From contig NZ_JALJCL010000014.1 of the NCBI RefSeq assembly GCF_023698535.1, forward strand, positions 1-64,000: DNA of 64,000 nt, written 5' to 3'. Both the position numbers and the translations under genes were made by a program. Numbering within the stretch: the stretch's first letter is position 1; every line of letters begins with the position of its first letter. Below the pieces are notes generated by a model that was not told where the DNA came from, searched no databases, and saw only the letters and a list, made by a program, of their open reading frames with translations. Of the stretch, positions 33,525 through 41,211 are shown piece by piece. This stretch comes from Halorientalis regularis (GTDB lineage: Archaea > Halobacteriota > Halobacteria > Halobacteriales > Haloarculaceae).

Positions 33525-33816
33525 CGTGTGTCGACCGTACCACACCGACGGACACGTGGCTTGTGGTCTGTCCGTGTCCGGCCCCGACAGCGGAAGGGGA
33601 CGACCGATTCCGGAGGCGAGTCGGCCCCTCGTCACGGGGACCATGCAGGCACGCGTCGTGCAGCCAGCGGACAGCGGGGTCCCGTGACGTGTATCCGTTC
33701 GGATCGGAGACACTACTGCCCACTACTGGCGAACCGAGGCCCTTTATTCCGGGACGATCCGGCTACGGTCGGCCAGCGGGGGAAGCGACTTGTCGGTGGA
33801 GGGGCAAGCGGGAGGC

Positions 33817-34107
33817 ATGCTCGGGCCTCTGCGAGCGGTCCTCGGATGGATCGGCCTCGGTCGCGAGCGGTCGGCGGGCGACGCCGGGACGGACGGGGCA
33901 GCGTCGGACGACGCGGGAGCAGCCGACGACACCGGCTCGGTCTGGGACTTCATCCCCGGCCGTCAGTACAGCGGCCGACACGCCGAGTCCGGCGGGATCG
34001 CCCGCGGCGAGCAGGAACGAGCCCTCCGGGACATCGAGCGGAAAGCCGAGATTATCGAGGGCGAGGGCGACCACGCGGACCCGGGAGTCGACCGCGAGGA
34101 GCCCTGA
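33817..34107 (+). CDS. Uncharacterised small protein (96 aa)
   Basis: ATG at 33817 (MLGPLRAVLGWIGLGRERSAG) is preferred to a TTG at 33790. A short amphipathic N-terminus is followed by a low-complexity Asp/Ala-rich region, then a compact segment SVWDFIPGRQYSGRHAESGG and a charged helix (GEQERALRDIERKAEIIEG). It may attach peripherally to the membrane. Family not known. The 290 bases upstream contain no gene. Confidence 0.5.
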   Translation: MLGPLRAVLGWIGLGRERSAGDAGTDGAASDDAGAADDTGSVWDFIPGRQYSGRHAESGGIARGEQERALRDIERKAEIIEGEGDHADPGVDREEP

Positions 34108-34179
34108 CGGCGGGACACGGATCGACGCCGGGACAGAGTGGGCGAGGAACTTACGGCACTGGGGCCCCTATCGCGGGTG

Positions 34180-34719
34180 ATGAGCGAGAGCGACCGGGCG
34201 ACCCTGGCGGGCGGGTGTTTCTGGTGTATCGAGGCGGCGTTCAAGCAACTCGACGGCGTCGAGTCGGCCGTCTCGGGCTACTGTGGCGGCCACGTCGACG
34301 ACCCGACATACGAAGCGGTCTGTCGCGGCGAGACCGGCCACGCCGAGGCGGTTCAGGTGACCTACGATCCCGACGTACTGGACTACGAGGACCTGCTGGA
34401 GGTGTTTTTCAGCGTCCACAACCCGACGACGAAGGATCGCGAAGGGCCGGACGTGGGCACCCAGTACCGGTCGGCCGTCTACTACCACGACGACGGCCAG
34501 CACGAGACCGTCGAGCGGTTCGTCGACGAACTCGAAGCGGAAGGCGTCTACGACGACCCCATCGTGACCGAGATCGAACCCTTAGAGCGGTTCTGGGAGG
34601 CCGAGGCGTATCACCAAGACTACTTCGAGAAGAACCCGAACAAGCCCTACTGCGCGGCCAACGTCCGACCCAAGGTCCAGAAGGTCCGCGAGAAGTTCGC
34701 CGGCCACACCGCCGACTAG
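34180..34719 (+). CDS. msrA: Peptide methionine sulfoxide reductase MsrA
   Basis: ATG at 34180 gives 179 aa. The catalytic motif LAGGCFWCIEAAF (residues 8-20) and the core segments GYCGGHVDDPTYEAVCRGETGHAEAVQVTYDP and VGTQYRSAVYYHD are intact. It repairs oxidised methionine (S-sulfoxide) in proteins using thioredoxin-type reductants. Confidence 0.95.
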   Translation: MSESDRATLAGGCFWCIEAAFKQLDGVESAVSGYCGGHVDDPTYEAVCRGETGHAEAVQVTYDPDVLDYEDLLEVFFSVHNPTTKDREGPDVGTQYRSAVYYHDDGQHETVERFVDELEAEGVYDDPIVTEIEPLERFWEAEAYHQDYFEKNPNKPYCAANVRPKVQKVREKFAGHTAD

Positions 34720-36128
34720 TCGCGACGGGCGAGCGCCGCGAGGCAGAGCAGGAGAGCCGCGAGCGCGACGCCGGGGCCGAAGCCGTCGCCGCTGGCGTCG
34801 GTGAGCCGGTACTGTGACGGCGTACCGGTCGCGGTCGGTGACGAGGGGGCGGCCGTCGCCGTGTCGGTCGACGGTGATGTCGTCGGTTCGGCGGTCGGCG
34901 CGTCGGTTCGCGTGCTGGGAGTCGTCGGCGTCGGTTCCTCGAGGTCGACGACCGACGAGACCGGCTCGCCGTTCCGTCGGAAGGGGCGGTCGATGCCGCC
35001 GCCCTCGAAGAGGCGGTCACCGTCCACGTCGACGTAGGCGGTCGCGACCACCGAATCGGCCGTCACCGGTCGCCGGTACTGGACCGTCAGCGAGTCGTAC
35101 TCGCCGGCCGCGACGTACCGGTTGGCGACGAGCGGGCCGTCCGGCCCGTTCCTGACCACGAGGAAGCCACCGCTGGACAGCGAGACGTTCCGGAACTGGA
35201 GCCGGTTTCGGGGAGCGTCCGTCGGGACCGTGGTGAACGAGGCGGTCAGCTCGGCGAGCCGGCCCCGTGTCCGCCGGAGGCGTTGCCCGTCGAGGCTGGC
35301 CGTGACGGCGAGCGGGATGCCGGCGGGCGCGTCGGTCAGGTCCAGCGTGAGGTTGGCGAACGACTGCTGGCGGCCGGTGACGGTCGTCGTCCGCTCGACC
35401 GAGAAGGGGTGTCCCACGCCGTCGAGCGAGATGGTGAGCGTCGTCCCGGGTGCCAGCAGTGTCTGCCCGACCAGCCGCTGGGCGGGTAACGGGTACAGCA
35501 CCACGCCGTCGTCCGGCGGCGTCGAGAAGGTCACCGCGGCGGGGAAGATCCCCAGCGAGGACGCGGCGGACACCCCGTCGTGTGTGAACTCGAACTCGAA
35601 CACCCTGACGGGGGCGATGGCCGTCCCCGGGCCCTCGTCGGCGAGGCCGTTGTCGTTCGTGTCGGCGGTCGCGCGCAACCGGCCGGTGTCGTAAATCAGA
35701 TCGAACGTGTCCTCGTCGACGCGACGCACCACGAGTTGCTCGGCGGTCAGGTCGATGGCTCGCGGCGGGTCGTCACCGGACGTGATCTCGACGGCGGTGA
35801 GTGTCGCGTCCGGGCTCGACAGCAACGCCCGGAATCGCTCGGTCGTGGTGTTGCCGGGCTGGTCGGCCACCGCCGCGCCCAGCCCGGGCGTCGATACGCG
35901 CACTACGAGCGCGTCGGAGAGCGCCACGCGCTGTCGTTTGGTGAGGATGTCCGTGGCCGTCCCGGCCCGGAGCGCCTGGAGCGTGTCGCCCGGCGCGACG
36001 AACGTGGTCAGGTTGCCGTCACCGGTCTGTGTCGCGTCGGCGGCCGAGGACGGGTTCGCGACGCCAGCGCCCGCGGCGAGCGCGAGGAGAGCCAATACCG
36101 TCGTCACGGCCGTCCGACGTGGGCGCAT
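34716..36128 (-). CDS. Secreted surface protein with C-terminal PGF-CTERM-like anchor
   Basis: The protein is 470 aa with a Sec signal (MRPRRTAVTTVLALLALAAGAGVA), two beta-rich repeats (residues 35-210 and 215-395) and a Thr/Pro-rich stalk (TPTTPSTRTDAPTAEPTTSPSTDTAT). It ends in a short motif, hydrophobic helix and basic tail (DGFGPGVALAALLLCLAALARRD). The tail resembles PGF-CTERM sorting signals but lacks a strict PGF. A cell-surface glycoprotein (BGTF/DUF7827-like) is likely. Confidence 0.75.
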   Translation of the reverse strand: MRPRRTAVTTVLALLALAAGAGVANPSSAADATQTGDGNLTTFVAPGDTLQALRAGTATDILTKRQRVALSDALVVRVSTPGLGAAVADQPGNTTTERFRALLSSPDATLTAVEITSGDDPPRAIDLTAEQLVVRRVDEDTFDLIYDTGRLRATADTNDNGLADEGPGTAIAPVRVFEFEFTHDGVSAASSLGIFPAAVTFSTPPDDGVVLYPLPAQRLVGQTLLAPGTTLTISLDGVGHPFSVERTTTVTGRQQSFANLTLDLTDAPAGIPLAVTASLDGQRLRRTRGRLAELTASFTTVPTDAPRNRLQFRNVSLSSGGFLVVRNGPDGPLVANRYVAAGEYDSLTVQYRRPVTADSVVATAYVDVDGDRLFEGGGIDRPFRRNGEPVSSVVDLEEPTPTTPSTRTDAPTAEPTTSPSTDTATAAPSSPTATGTPSQYRLTDASGDGFGPGVALAALLLCLAALARRD

Positions 36129-36174
36129 CTACCACGCCCGTTCCACGAGCGGGTATATCAGCTTGGTGGACGGC

Positions 36175-37029
36175 TCACTGGCCGGGTCGCCACCGGACGT
36201 AGGCGTGGTCGGCGGTCAGGCGATAGCTCCCCGGCTCCGGCCGCGGCGAGGGTGTATCCTGGTCGATGAACTCCGGATAGCCGCCGTAGGTCACCAGGGC
36301 GAGTGTCTCCTCGGCACTGGGCGGCTGGCGGTCGGCCGTCACCGAGAGCCCCGCAGCCCGGTCGCCGTCGGCCCGCCAGCGGGTCGCCTCGTACGTGCCT
36401 GTCCCGTCGTGGGACAGTTCGTAGTTGTACCAGTGGCCCTCGTCGAGGACTCGCTCTCTCGTCTCGGCCTCGCGGTTCCCGCCCTCGGCGTCGAAAAAGA
36501 GCAACTCCACGCGGGGGTTCACCAGGAGCTCGACGTTCGACTCGTAGAGCCCGATGGCGACGTGGCCGTCGTCGGCGTACTCGCCGCCCGGAACGTCGGC
36601 GGCGTAGAACTGGCCGTCGAGTGTCCACTCGCCGTCCCAGCCGGTGCTGGGGCGAGCGAGCGTGGCACTCGCCGAGTTCCCGCGCTCGTTCAGTTGCTCG
36701 TCGGTCGCGTCGCTGATTCGCAGGGCCTTCCCGCCGCCGTCGGGCCCCTGGCGGTCGATTACGGCCACCTCGCCGATCCCCTCCTCGTAGTCGGCCTGCC
36801 ATCTGGGGTCGCTGTCGTAGTTCCCGTCCTCGAACGTCTCGTGGAGCGGCCCGGACATGGGGCCGGTGGGTTCGGTCGTGGTCGTCGCCGCGGGTGCGTC
36901 GTCGGTACTCTCGTCGGTCGGCGTTCCGGAGCCCGAATCACTCGTACAGCCCGCCAGCAGGAGTCCGCTGCCGGCCAGTCCCGCCTGCAGGAGCGAGCGC
37001 CGGTCGAGGGAGCTCTCGCGTCCGTCCAT
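36175..37029 (-). CDS. Tat lipoprotein with lectin-like beta domain
   Basis: The protein is 284 aa. LDRRSLLQAGLAGSGLLLAGC is a twin-arginine lipoprotein signal. After a Thr/Asp/Ser linker, residues 60-280 (LHETFEDGNYDSDPRW... GKALRISDATDE... FYAADVPGGEYADDGHVAIGLY... GHWYNYELSHDGTGTYEATRWRADGD) look like a jelly-roll (concanavalin/LamG-type) fold. It may bind or act on glycans at the outer membrane face. No catalytic set is identified. Confidence 0.65.
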   Translation of the reverse strand: MDGRESSLDRRSLLQAGLAGSGLLLAGCTSDSGSGTPTDESTDDAPAATTTTEPTGPMSGPLHETFEDGNYDSDPRWQADYEEGIGEVAVIDRQGPDGGGKALRISDATDEQLNERGNSASATLARPSTGWDGEWTLDGQFYAADVPGGEYADDGHVAIGLYESNVELLVNPRVELLFFDAEGGNREAETRERVLDEGHWYNYELSHDGTGTYEATRWRADGDRAAGLSVTADRQPPSAEETLALVTYGGYPEFIDQDTPSPRPEPGSYRLTADHAYVRWRPGQ

Positions 37030-37184
37030 ATCCGGCGAACGGGAAACGGACGTGTAAAATCACCGGACGTGTCGGTCGCCGTCGAGGTCTGGAGCCACTG
37101 GTTCCCACAGCGACCACTGCGCCTGGCTTCAACACCCCATCGACGACAGTGTGGCGTGTGTAGGTCCTCCAACAATCGGGCCGT

Positions 37185-37798
37185 ATGGCGACCGAAGCGC
37201 CCGAGTCCTCCGACGCCGCGGGCAGCGAGTTCGACTGGCTCACGCTCGACGACGGCGAGCAGGTACAGTGGTCGGGGAAACCCCACGTCTACAGCATCGT
37301 CCCCGCGTTGATCGTGGGGCTCCCACTCTCGCTCTTTTTGATCGGGATTCCCATCGTCGTCGGGGCATACCTGAACCGCGAGAACACGGTGTACCTGCTG
37401 ACGAACGAGGCGCTCTACCGCAAGAGCGGGGTCCTGTCGCGTGACGTACAGAAGATCGAGTTCGAGAAGGTCCAGAACAGCTATTACTCGCAGGGGCGCT
37501 GGGGAACGACGTCGGCTACGGCACCGTCGACATCTCCCCGGCCGGTGGCACCGGTGTCGAGATGCAGTTCCGGGCCGTCCCCGACCCGAAGGCGGTCCAG
37601 CAACGAATCAACGAACAGAGCCGCCGGGCGCGGGGGAAGGGCGGTGGCGAGGACGGCGACGACGCGAGCGAGGACCCAGAGCAGATACTCGACGACATCC
37701 GCACCGAGTTGCGCGCGATGCGGTGTGCCGTCGAGGCCGACGGTCGCGACGGGGCCACCGATGACGCCACGGAGGGCGAGGATGGTGGGCGAGACTGA
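37185..37798 (+). pseudogene. Membrane PH-domain (bPH2) protein with one-base frameshift
   Basis: The first part (from ATG 37185) has an acidic N-terminus, two membrane helices (residues 38-66) and the start of a bacterial PH domain (VYLLTNEALYRKSGVLSRDVQKIEFEKVQNSYYSQG). At the G run 37493-37496 the frame breaks. Restoring one G gives SQGALGNDVGYGTVDI and continues in the second frame through AGGTGVEMQFRAVPDPKAVQQRI to a stop at 37798. The deletion is in a homopolymer, so it may be a sequencing error, a true mutation or a phase-variable site. Confidence 0.75.
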
Positions 37799-37943
37799 CG
37801 GCTTCGGCGGCGGGATCGGAGCCACCGGCGAGCGGTCGCTGCCCGGCACGACCGAGCAGTGGGCCGCCGTCCGCGAGGAAGTGGTCGCGCTCCGGCGAGC
37901 GGTCGAGCGCCGCCGGCGCTCTCAGAGGTTCTCGCGCTGGTAA
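37782..37943 (+). CDS. Small coupled protein (53 aa)
   Basis: ATG at 37782 overlaps the end of the PH-domain gene by 17 bases and encodes MVGETDGFGGGIGATGERSL... ending in a basic helix (EEVVALRRAVERRRRSQRF). The helix resembles the end of the PH-domain product (DDIRTELRAMRCAVEAD). It may be a short membrane-protein partner or a remnant. Support is moderate only. Confidence 0.4.
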   Translation: MVGETDGFGGGIGATGERSLPGTTEQWAAVREEVVALRRAVERRRRSQRFSRW

Positions 37944-38386
37944 GAGCCGTCGTAGGTCCCCTCGTGATCGGCCGCCGCCAGTGTCAACTGGGCGATGCGG
38001 GCTCCCTGCTGGAGTTCGATCTCGTGGTGGACCTCCAGCAGGCCCTCGCCGCGCCCCTCGTAGCCGGCGTCCCAGATCGCCGTGTCGAGCATACAGGAGT
38101 TGCGTAGCAGTGAGGATCGGGGGTAGAGGAAGCCGACGTGTTCCTCCGGAATCGCGATGCGCTCGGCGTACTGGACGACGTATCCACCGGGTTCGAGGTG
38201 GTAGAGGCCGTCGTCGTCGGACTCCAGTTCCCGGCGGTCGCCGATGGTCTTGCCGCCGCGTTCGATCCGTCCGACACTCTCCTGCTCGAAGACGGCCCCC
38301 AGCGTGAGGTCGACGCCGTTTGGCTGGACCTGTGACTCGCACAGGTCGCCGAGGTGCTCGGCCAGGAACGCGCCGCTTCTGAACAT
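37922..38386 (-). CDS. dut: dUTP diphosphatase, dCTP deaminase-like fold
   Basis: ATG at 38386 gives 154 aa. Motifs: QVQPNGVDLTLGAVF near 21, FLYPRSSLLRNSCML near 85 (serine- and arginine-containing active-site loop), AIWDAGYEGRGEGLLEV near 102. It belongs to the Dcd/dUTPase superfamily of archaea. It removes dUTP to keep uracil out of DNA and feeds dTMP synthesis. Confidence 0.85.
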   Translation of the reverse strand: MFRSGAFLAEHLGDLCESQVQPNGVDLTLGAVFEQESVGRIERGGKTIGDRRELESDDDGLYHLEPGGYVVQYAERIAIPEEHVGFLYPRSSLLRNSCMLDTAIWDAGYEGRGEGLLEVHHEIELQQGARIAQLTLAAADHEGTYDGSYQRENL

Positions 38387-38577
38387 GGGCGAGTGACCGA
38401 CCAGCGCGCCCAAATCTCTGCCGGTCTGTGTGCGCGCCGCGGCCGCGGGGTGTGTCGGGTCCGAACCCGAGAGTGCGGTTGGGGGCCAGCATCACGCAGA
38501 CACACGATTTCCCACGACAATGGATGACATCAAAGGGGTACTAGGGATGCTGGAGACCTGATATCGGAAACTCGCAT

Positions 38578-38585
38578 GATTTATG
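38578..38585 (+). promoter_or_regulatory. TATA-like box of aconitase gene
   Basis: GATTTATG lies 28-35 bases before the ATG at 38613. Two GTCGAC hexamers (38586-38591 and 38597-38602) follow and could bind a regulator. Confidence 0.35.
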
Positions 38586-38612
38586 TCGACGGACAGTCGA
38601 CGAACAGACGTT

Positions 38613-40583
38613 ATGGGACAGACGCTTACGGAAAAAATTCTCGACGATCACCTCGTCGAAGGCGAATTGGAGACCGGCGAGGAGATCGGGATCGAGATCG
38701 ATCAGGTCCTGACACAGGACACGACCGGCACGCTGGTGTGGCTGCAGTTCGAGGCGCTGGGCCTCGACGAAGTCCAGACGGAACTGGCCGCGCAGTACTG
38801 TGACCACCAGACCTACCAGTTCGACTTCAAGAACACGGACGACCACCGCTTCCTGCGTTCGGCCGCAGGCACGTTCGGCGCGTACTTCTCGCGTCCGGGC
38901 AACGGTATCTGTCACAACGTCCACAAGGAGAACTTCGCCGCGCCTGGCAAGACGCTCCTCGGTTCGGACTCCCACACGCCGACCCCCGGCGGCCTCGGTC
39001 AGCTGGCCATCGGATCCGGTGGGCTCGACGTGGCCGTCGCGATGGGTGGCGGTGCCTACTACATCGAGATGCCCGAGGTCGTCAACGTCCGTCTGGAAGG
39101 CGAGCTGCCCGAGTGGGCCACCGCCAAGGACGTCATCCTCGAGATGCTGCGCCGCCTCAGCGTGAAGGGCGGGGTCAGCAAGATCTTCGAGTACACCGGA
39201 CCCGGTGTCGAGAGTCTGAGCGTCCCCGAACGGACGACCATCACCAACATGGGGACGGAACTGGGCGCGACCTCCTCGATCTTCCCGACCGACGAGAAGA
39301 CCGAGGACTACCTCGCGCGCCAGGGCCGCGAAGACGAGTACGTCGAACTCCAGCCCGACGAGGACGCCGAGTACGACGACCAGCTCACCATCGACCTCTC
39401 GGATCTCGAGCCGCTCATCGCCGAGCCGTCGATGCCGGACAACGTCGTCCCGGTCAGCGAGGTCGAGGGCGTCGATGTCGACCAGGTCATGATCGGCTCC
39501 TGTACGAACGGTGGCTACGAGGACATCCTCCCCGCCGCGAAGATGCTGGAAGACCGTTCCATCCAGCCCGACACCGAGATGATCGTCGCGCCCGGTTCGA
39601 AGAAGGCCAGCGAGATGCTGGCCCGTGAAGGCTGGACCGCCGAGATGATGGCGGCCGGCGTCAACTACTCCGAGGCGACGTGTGGTGCCTGTATCGGCAT
39701 CGGCCACGTCCCCGGCAGCGACTCCGTGTCCCTGCGGACCTTCAACCGCAACTTCGAGGGCCGCTCGGGCATCGAGGACGACAACGTCTACCTCTGTTCG
39801 CCGGAAGTCGCCACCGCGGCGGCCATCAAGGGCGAGATCGTCGACCCGCGCAACCTCGCCGAGGAACTGGACGACCTCGAAGCGCCCGGCTTCGAGCTCC
39901 CCGACCAGTACGAGGGTGCCGAGAACGACATCATCACGCCGGACGACCCCGTCGACGACGACCTCGTCAAGGGGCCCAACATCGGCGACGTCCCGCTGAA
40001 GGACGAACTCGACGCCGACCTCGAAGGGGAGGCCCTCCTGAAGATGGAGGACAACATCACGACCGACCACATCATCCCTGCGACCCAGGACATCCTGATG
40101 TACCGGTCGAATATCCCCAAGCTGAGCGAGTTCACGCTCTCGCGTGTCGACGACACGTTCGCCCAGCGCGCACTCGACAGCGACGGCGGCTTCCTCGTCG
40201 CCGGCGAGAACTACGGGCAGGGCTCCTCGCGTGAACACGCGGCCCTCTGTCCGATGTACCTCGGTATCGAGGGCGTCCTCGCACAGAGCTTCGCCCGCAT
40301 CCACAAGGCGAACCTCTTCAACTTCGGTCTCCTGCCCCTGGAGATCGACGAGGCCGACTACGAGAACATCGAGCAGGGCGACGACATCGAAGTCGTCGAC
40401 GACGTCGCCGAGGCCGTCCGCTCCGGGCAGGAAGAGTTCACCGTCCGCGTCAACGACGACTGGGAACTCACCGCCACGCTGGACGCCTCCGAGCGCGAAC
40501 GTGAAATCCTCGCCGACGGTGGGAAGCTCTCCCACACCAAGAAGCAGGCCGACAGCGGCTCCGGTGCGCCCGCCGACGACTAA
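38613..40583 (+). CDS. acn: Aconitate hydratase
   Basis: ATG at 38613 gives 656 aa. The iron-sulfur cluster cysteines are seen in MIGSCTNGGYED near 295 and EATCGACIGIGHVPG near 356. The swivel domain has LVAGENYGQGSSREHAAL near 530. The family also includes isopropylmalate isomerases, but the single long chain and IPATQDILMYRSN fit aconitase. It isomerises citrate and isocitrate in the citric acid and glyoxylate cycles, which fits the malate synthase at 61,090. Confidence 0.92.
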   Translation: MGQTLTEKILDDHLVEGELETGEEIGIEIDQVLTQDTTGTLVWLQFEALGLDEVQTELAAQYCDHQTYQFDFKNTDDHRFLRSAAGTFGAYFSRPGNGICHNVHKENFAAPGKTLLGSDSHTPTPGGLGQLAIGSGGLDVAVAMGGGAYYIEMPEVVNVRLEGELPEWATAKDVILEMLRRLSVKGGVSKIFEYTGPGVESLSVPERTTITNMGTELGATSSIFPTDEKTEDYLARQGREDEYVELQPDEDAEYDDQLTIDLSDLEPLIAEPSMPDNVVPVSEVEGVDVDQVMIGSCTNGGYEDILPAAKMLEDRSIQPDTEMIVAPGSKKASEMLAREGWTAEMMAAGVNYSEATCGACIGIGHVPGSDSVSLRTFNRNFEGRSGIEDDNVYLCSPEVATAAAIKGEIVDPRNLAEELDDLEAPGFELPDQYEGAENDIITPDDPVDDDLVKGPNIGDVPLKDELDADLEGEALLKMEDNITTDHIIPATQDILMYRSNIPKLSEFTLSRVDDTFAQRALDSDGGFLVAGENYGQGSSREHAALCPMYLGIEGVLAQSFARIHKANLFNFGLLPLEIDEADYENIEQGDDIEVVDDVAEAVRSGQEEFTVRVNDDWELTATLDASEREREILADGGKLSHTKKQADSGSGAPADD

Positions 40584-41211
40584 AGAGAGATTCGACCAGC
40601 GGGAGAATCTCTGAACGCCGAGCGGGGAGGAACGACCCGCGAGGCACGGAGGACGAGCGAAGCGAGTCCTCGAACGAGCGAGCGGCGATAGCCGCGAGCC
40701 AGCGAAGCGCAGTCGGACACCAACCGATTCGTTTTTTCGCGGTCGCCGGCTCCGACAGCCACAGCGCTCGCCGTCCGGAAACGGGAGAGGGGGAGAGACC
40801 GGGGACGGGCCGGGGCCGACGGTCCCGCCGGGAGGTGTCGGGTGGCCACCGAGCGGTGACACACCGCCAGCGACGACCCCCATCGGAGAGCGGCGGTGCA
40901 GGTCCGTAGCTATCCGGCATTTTTTACCAGTAATCGGTGCCTCGGCTCGCCGTAAGGCGTCCCTGTCGCGAGGGCTGCAGGCGGGCGTCTCGGGCTATGT
41001 GGCCCTTACCCGACCGCGAGTTCGTCCGCGAAGAACCCGGTAACCGATGCCTTCGAGTCGACGACGCTGCGCCGTCGGCCGGCGGTATCGGCGTCCATCG
41101 TCACCCATCGAGGACCGCCACGGTCGCCTCGTTCCATCGCCAGCGCACCTGCGAGCCGGGTTCACTGTCGCAACTGAAGATTTATATTTCTGCCAGTTGG
41201 GAATTAACGTT
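40584..41211. other. Gene-free intergenic region
   Basis: Six hundred bases with no supportable gene. GAGGAC (40649-40654) and GTCCTC (40666-40671) form a hairpin of the type also present at 17576-17599. A minus-strand frame here has only arginine-rich shadow composition. The TATA box of the next gene (TTTATATTTC, 41181-41190) is at the right end. Confidence 0.6.

Noticed and set aside
38541-40883. 780-codon minus-strand frame opposite aconitase
   Set aside because: Antisense of a complete aconitase with cluster cysteines; no domain of its own.
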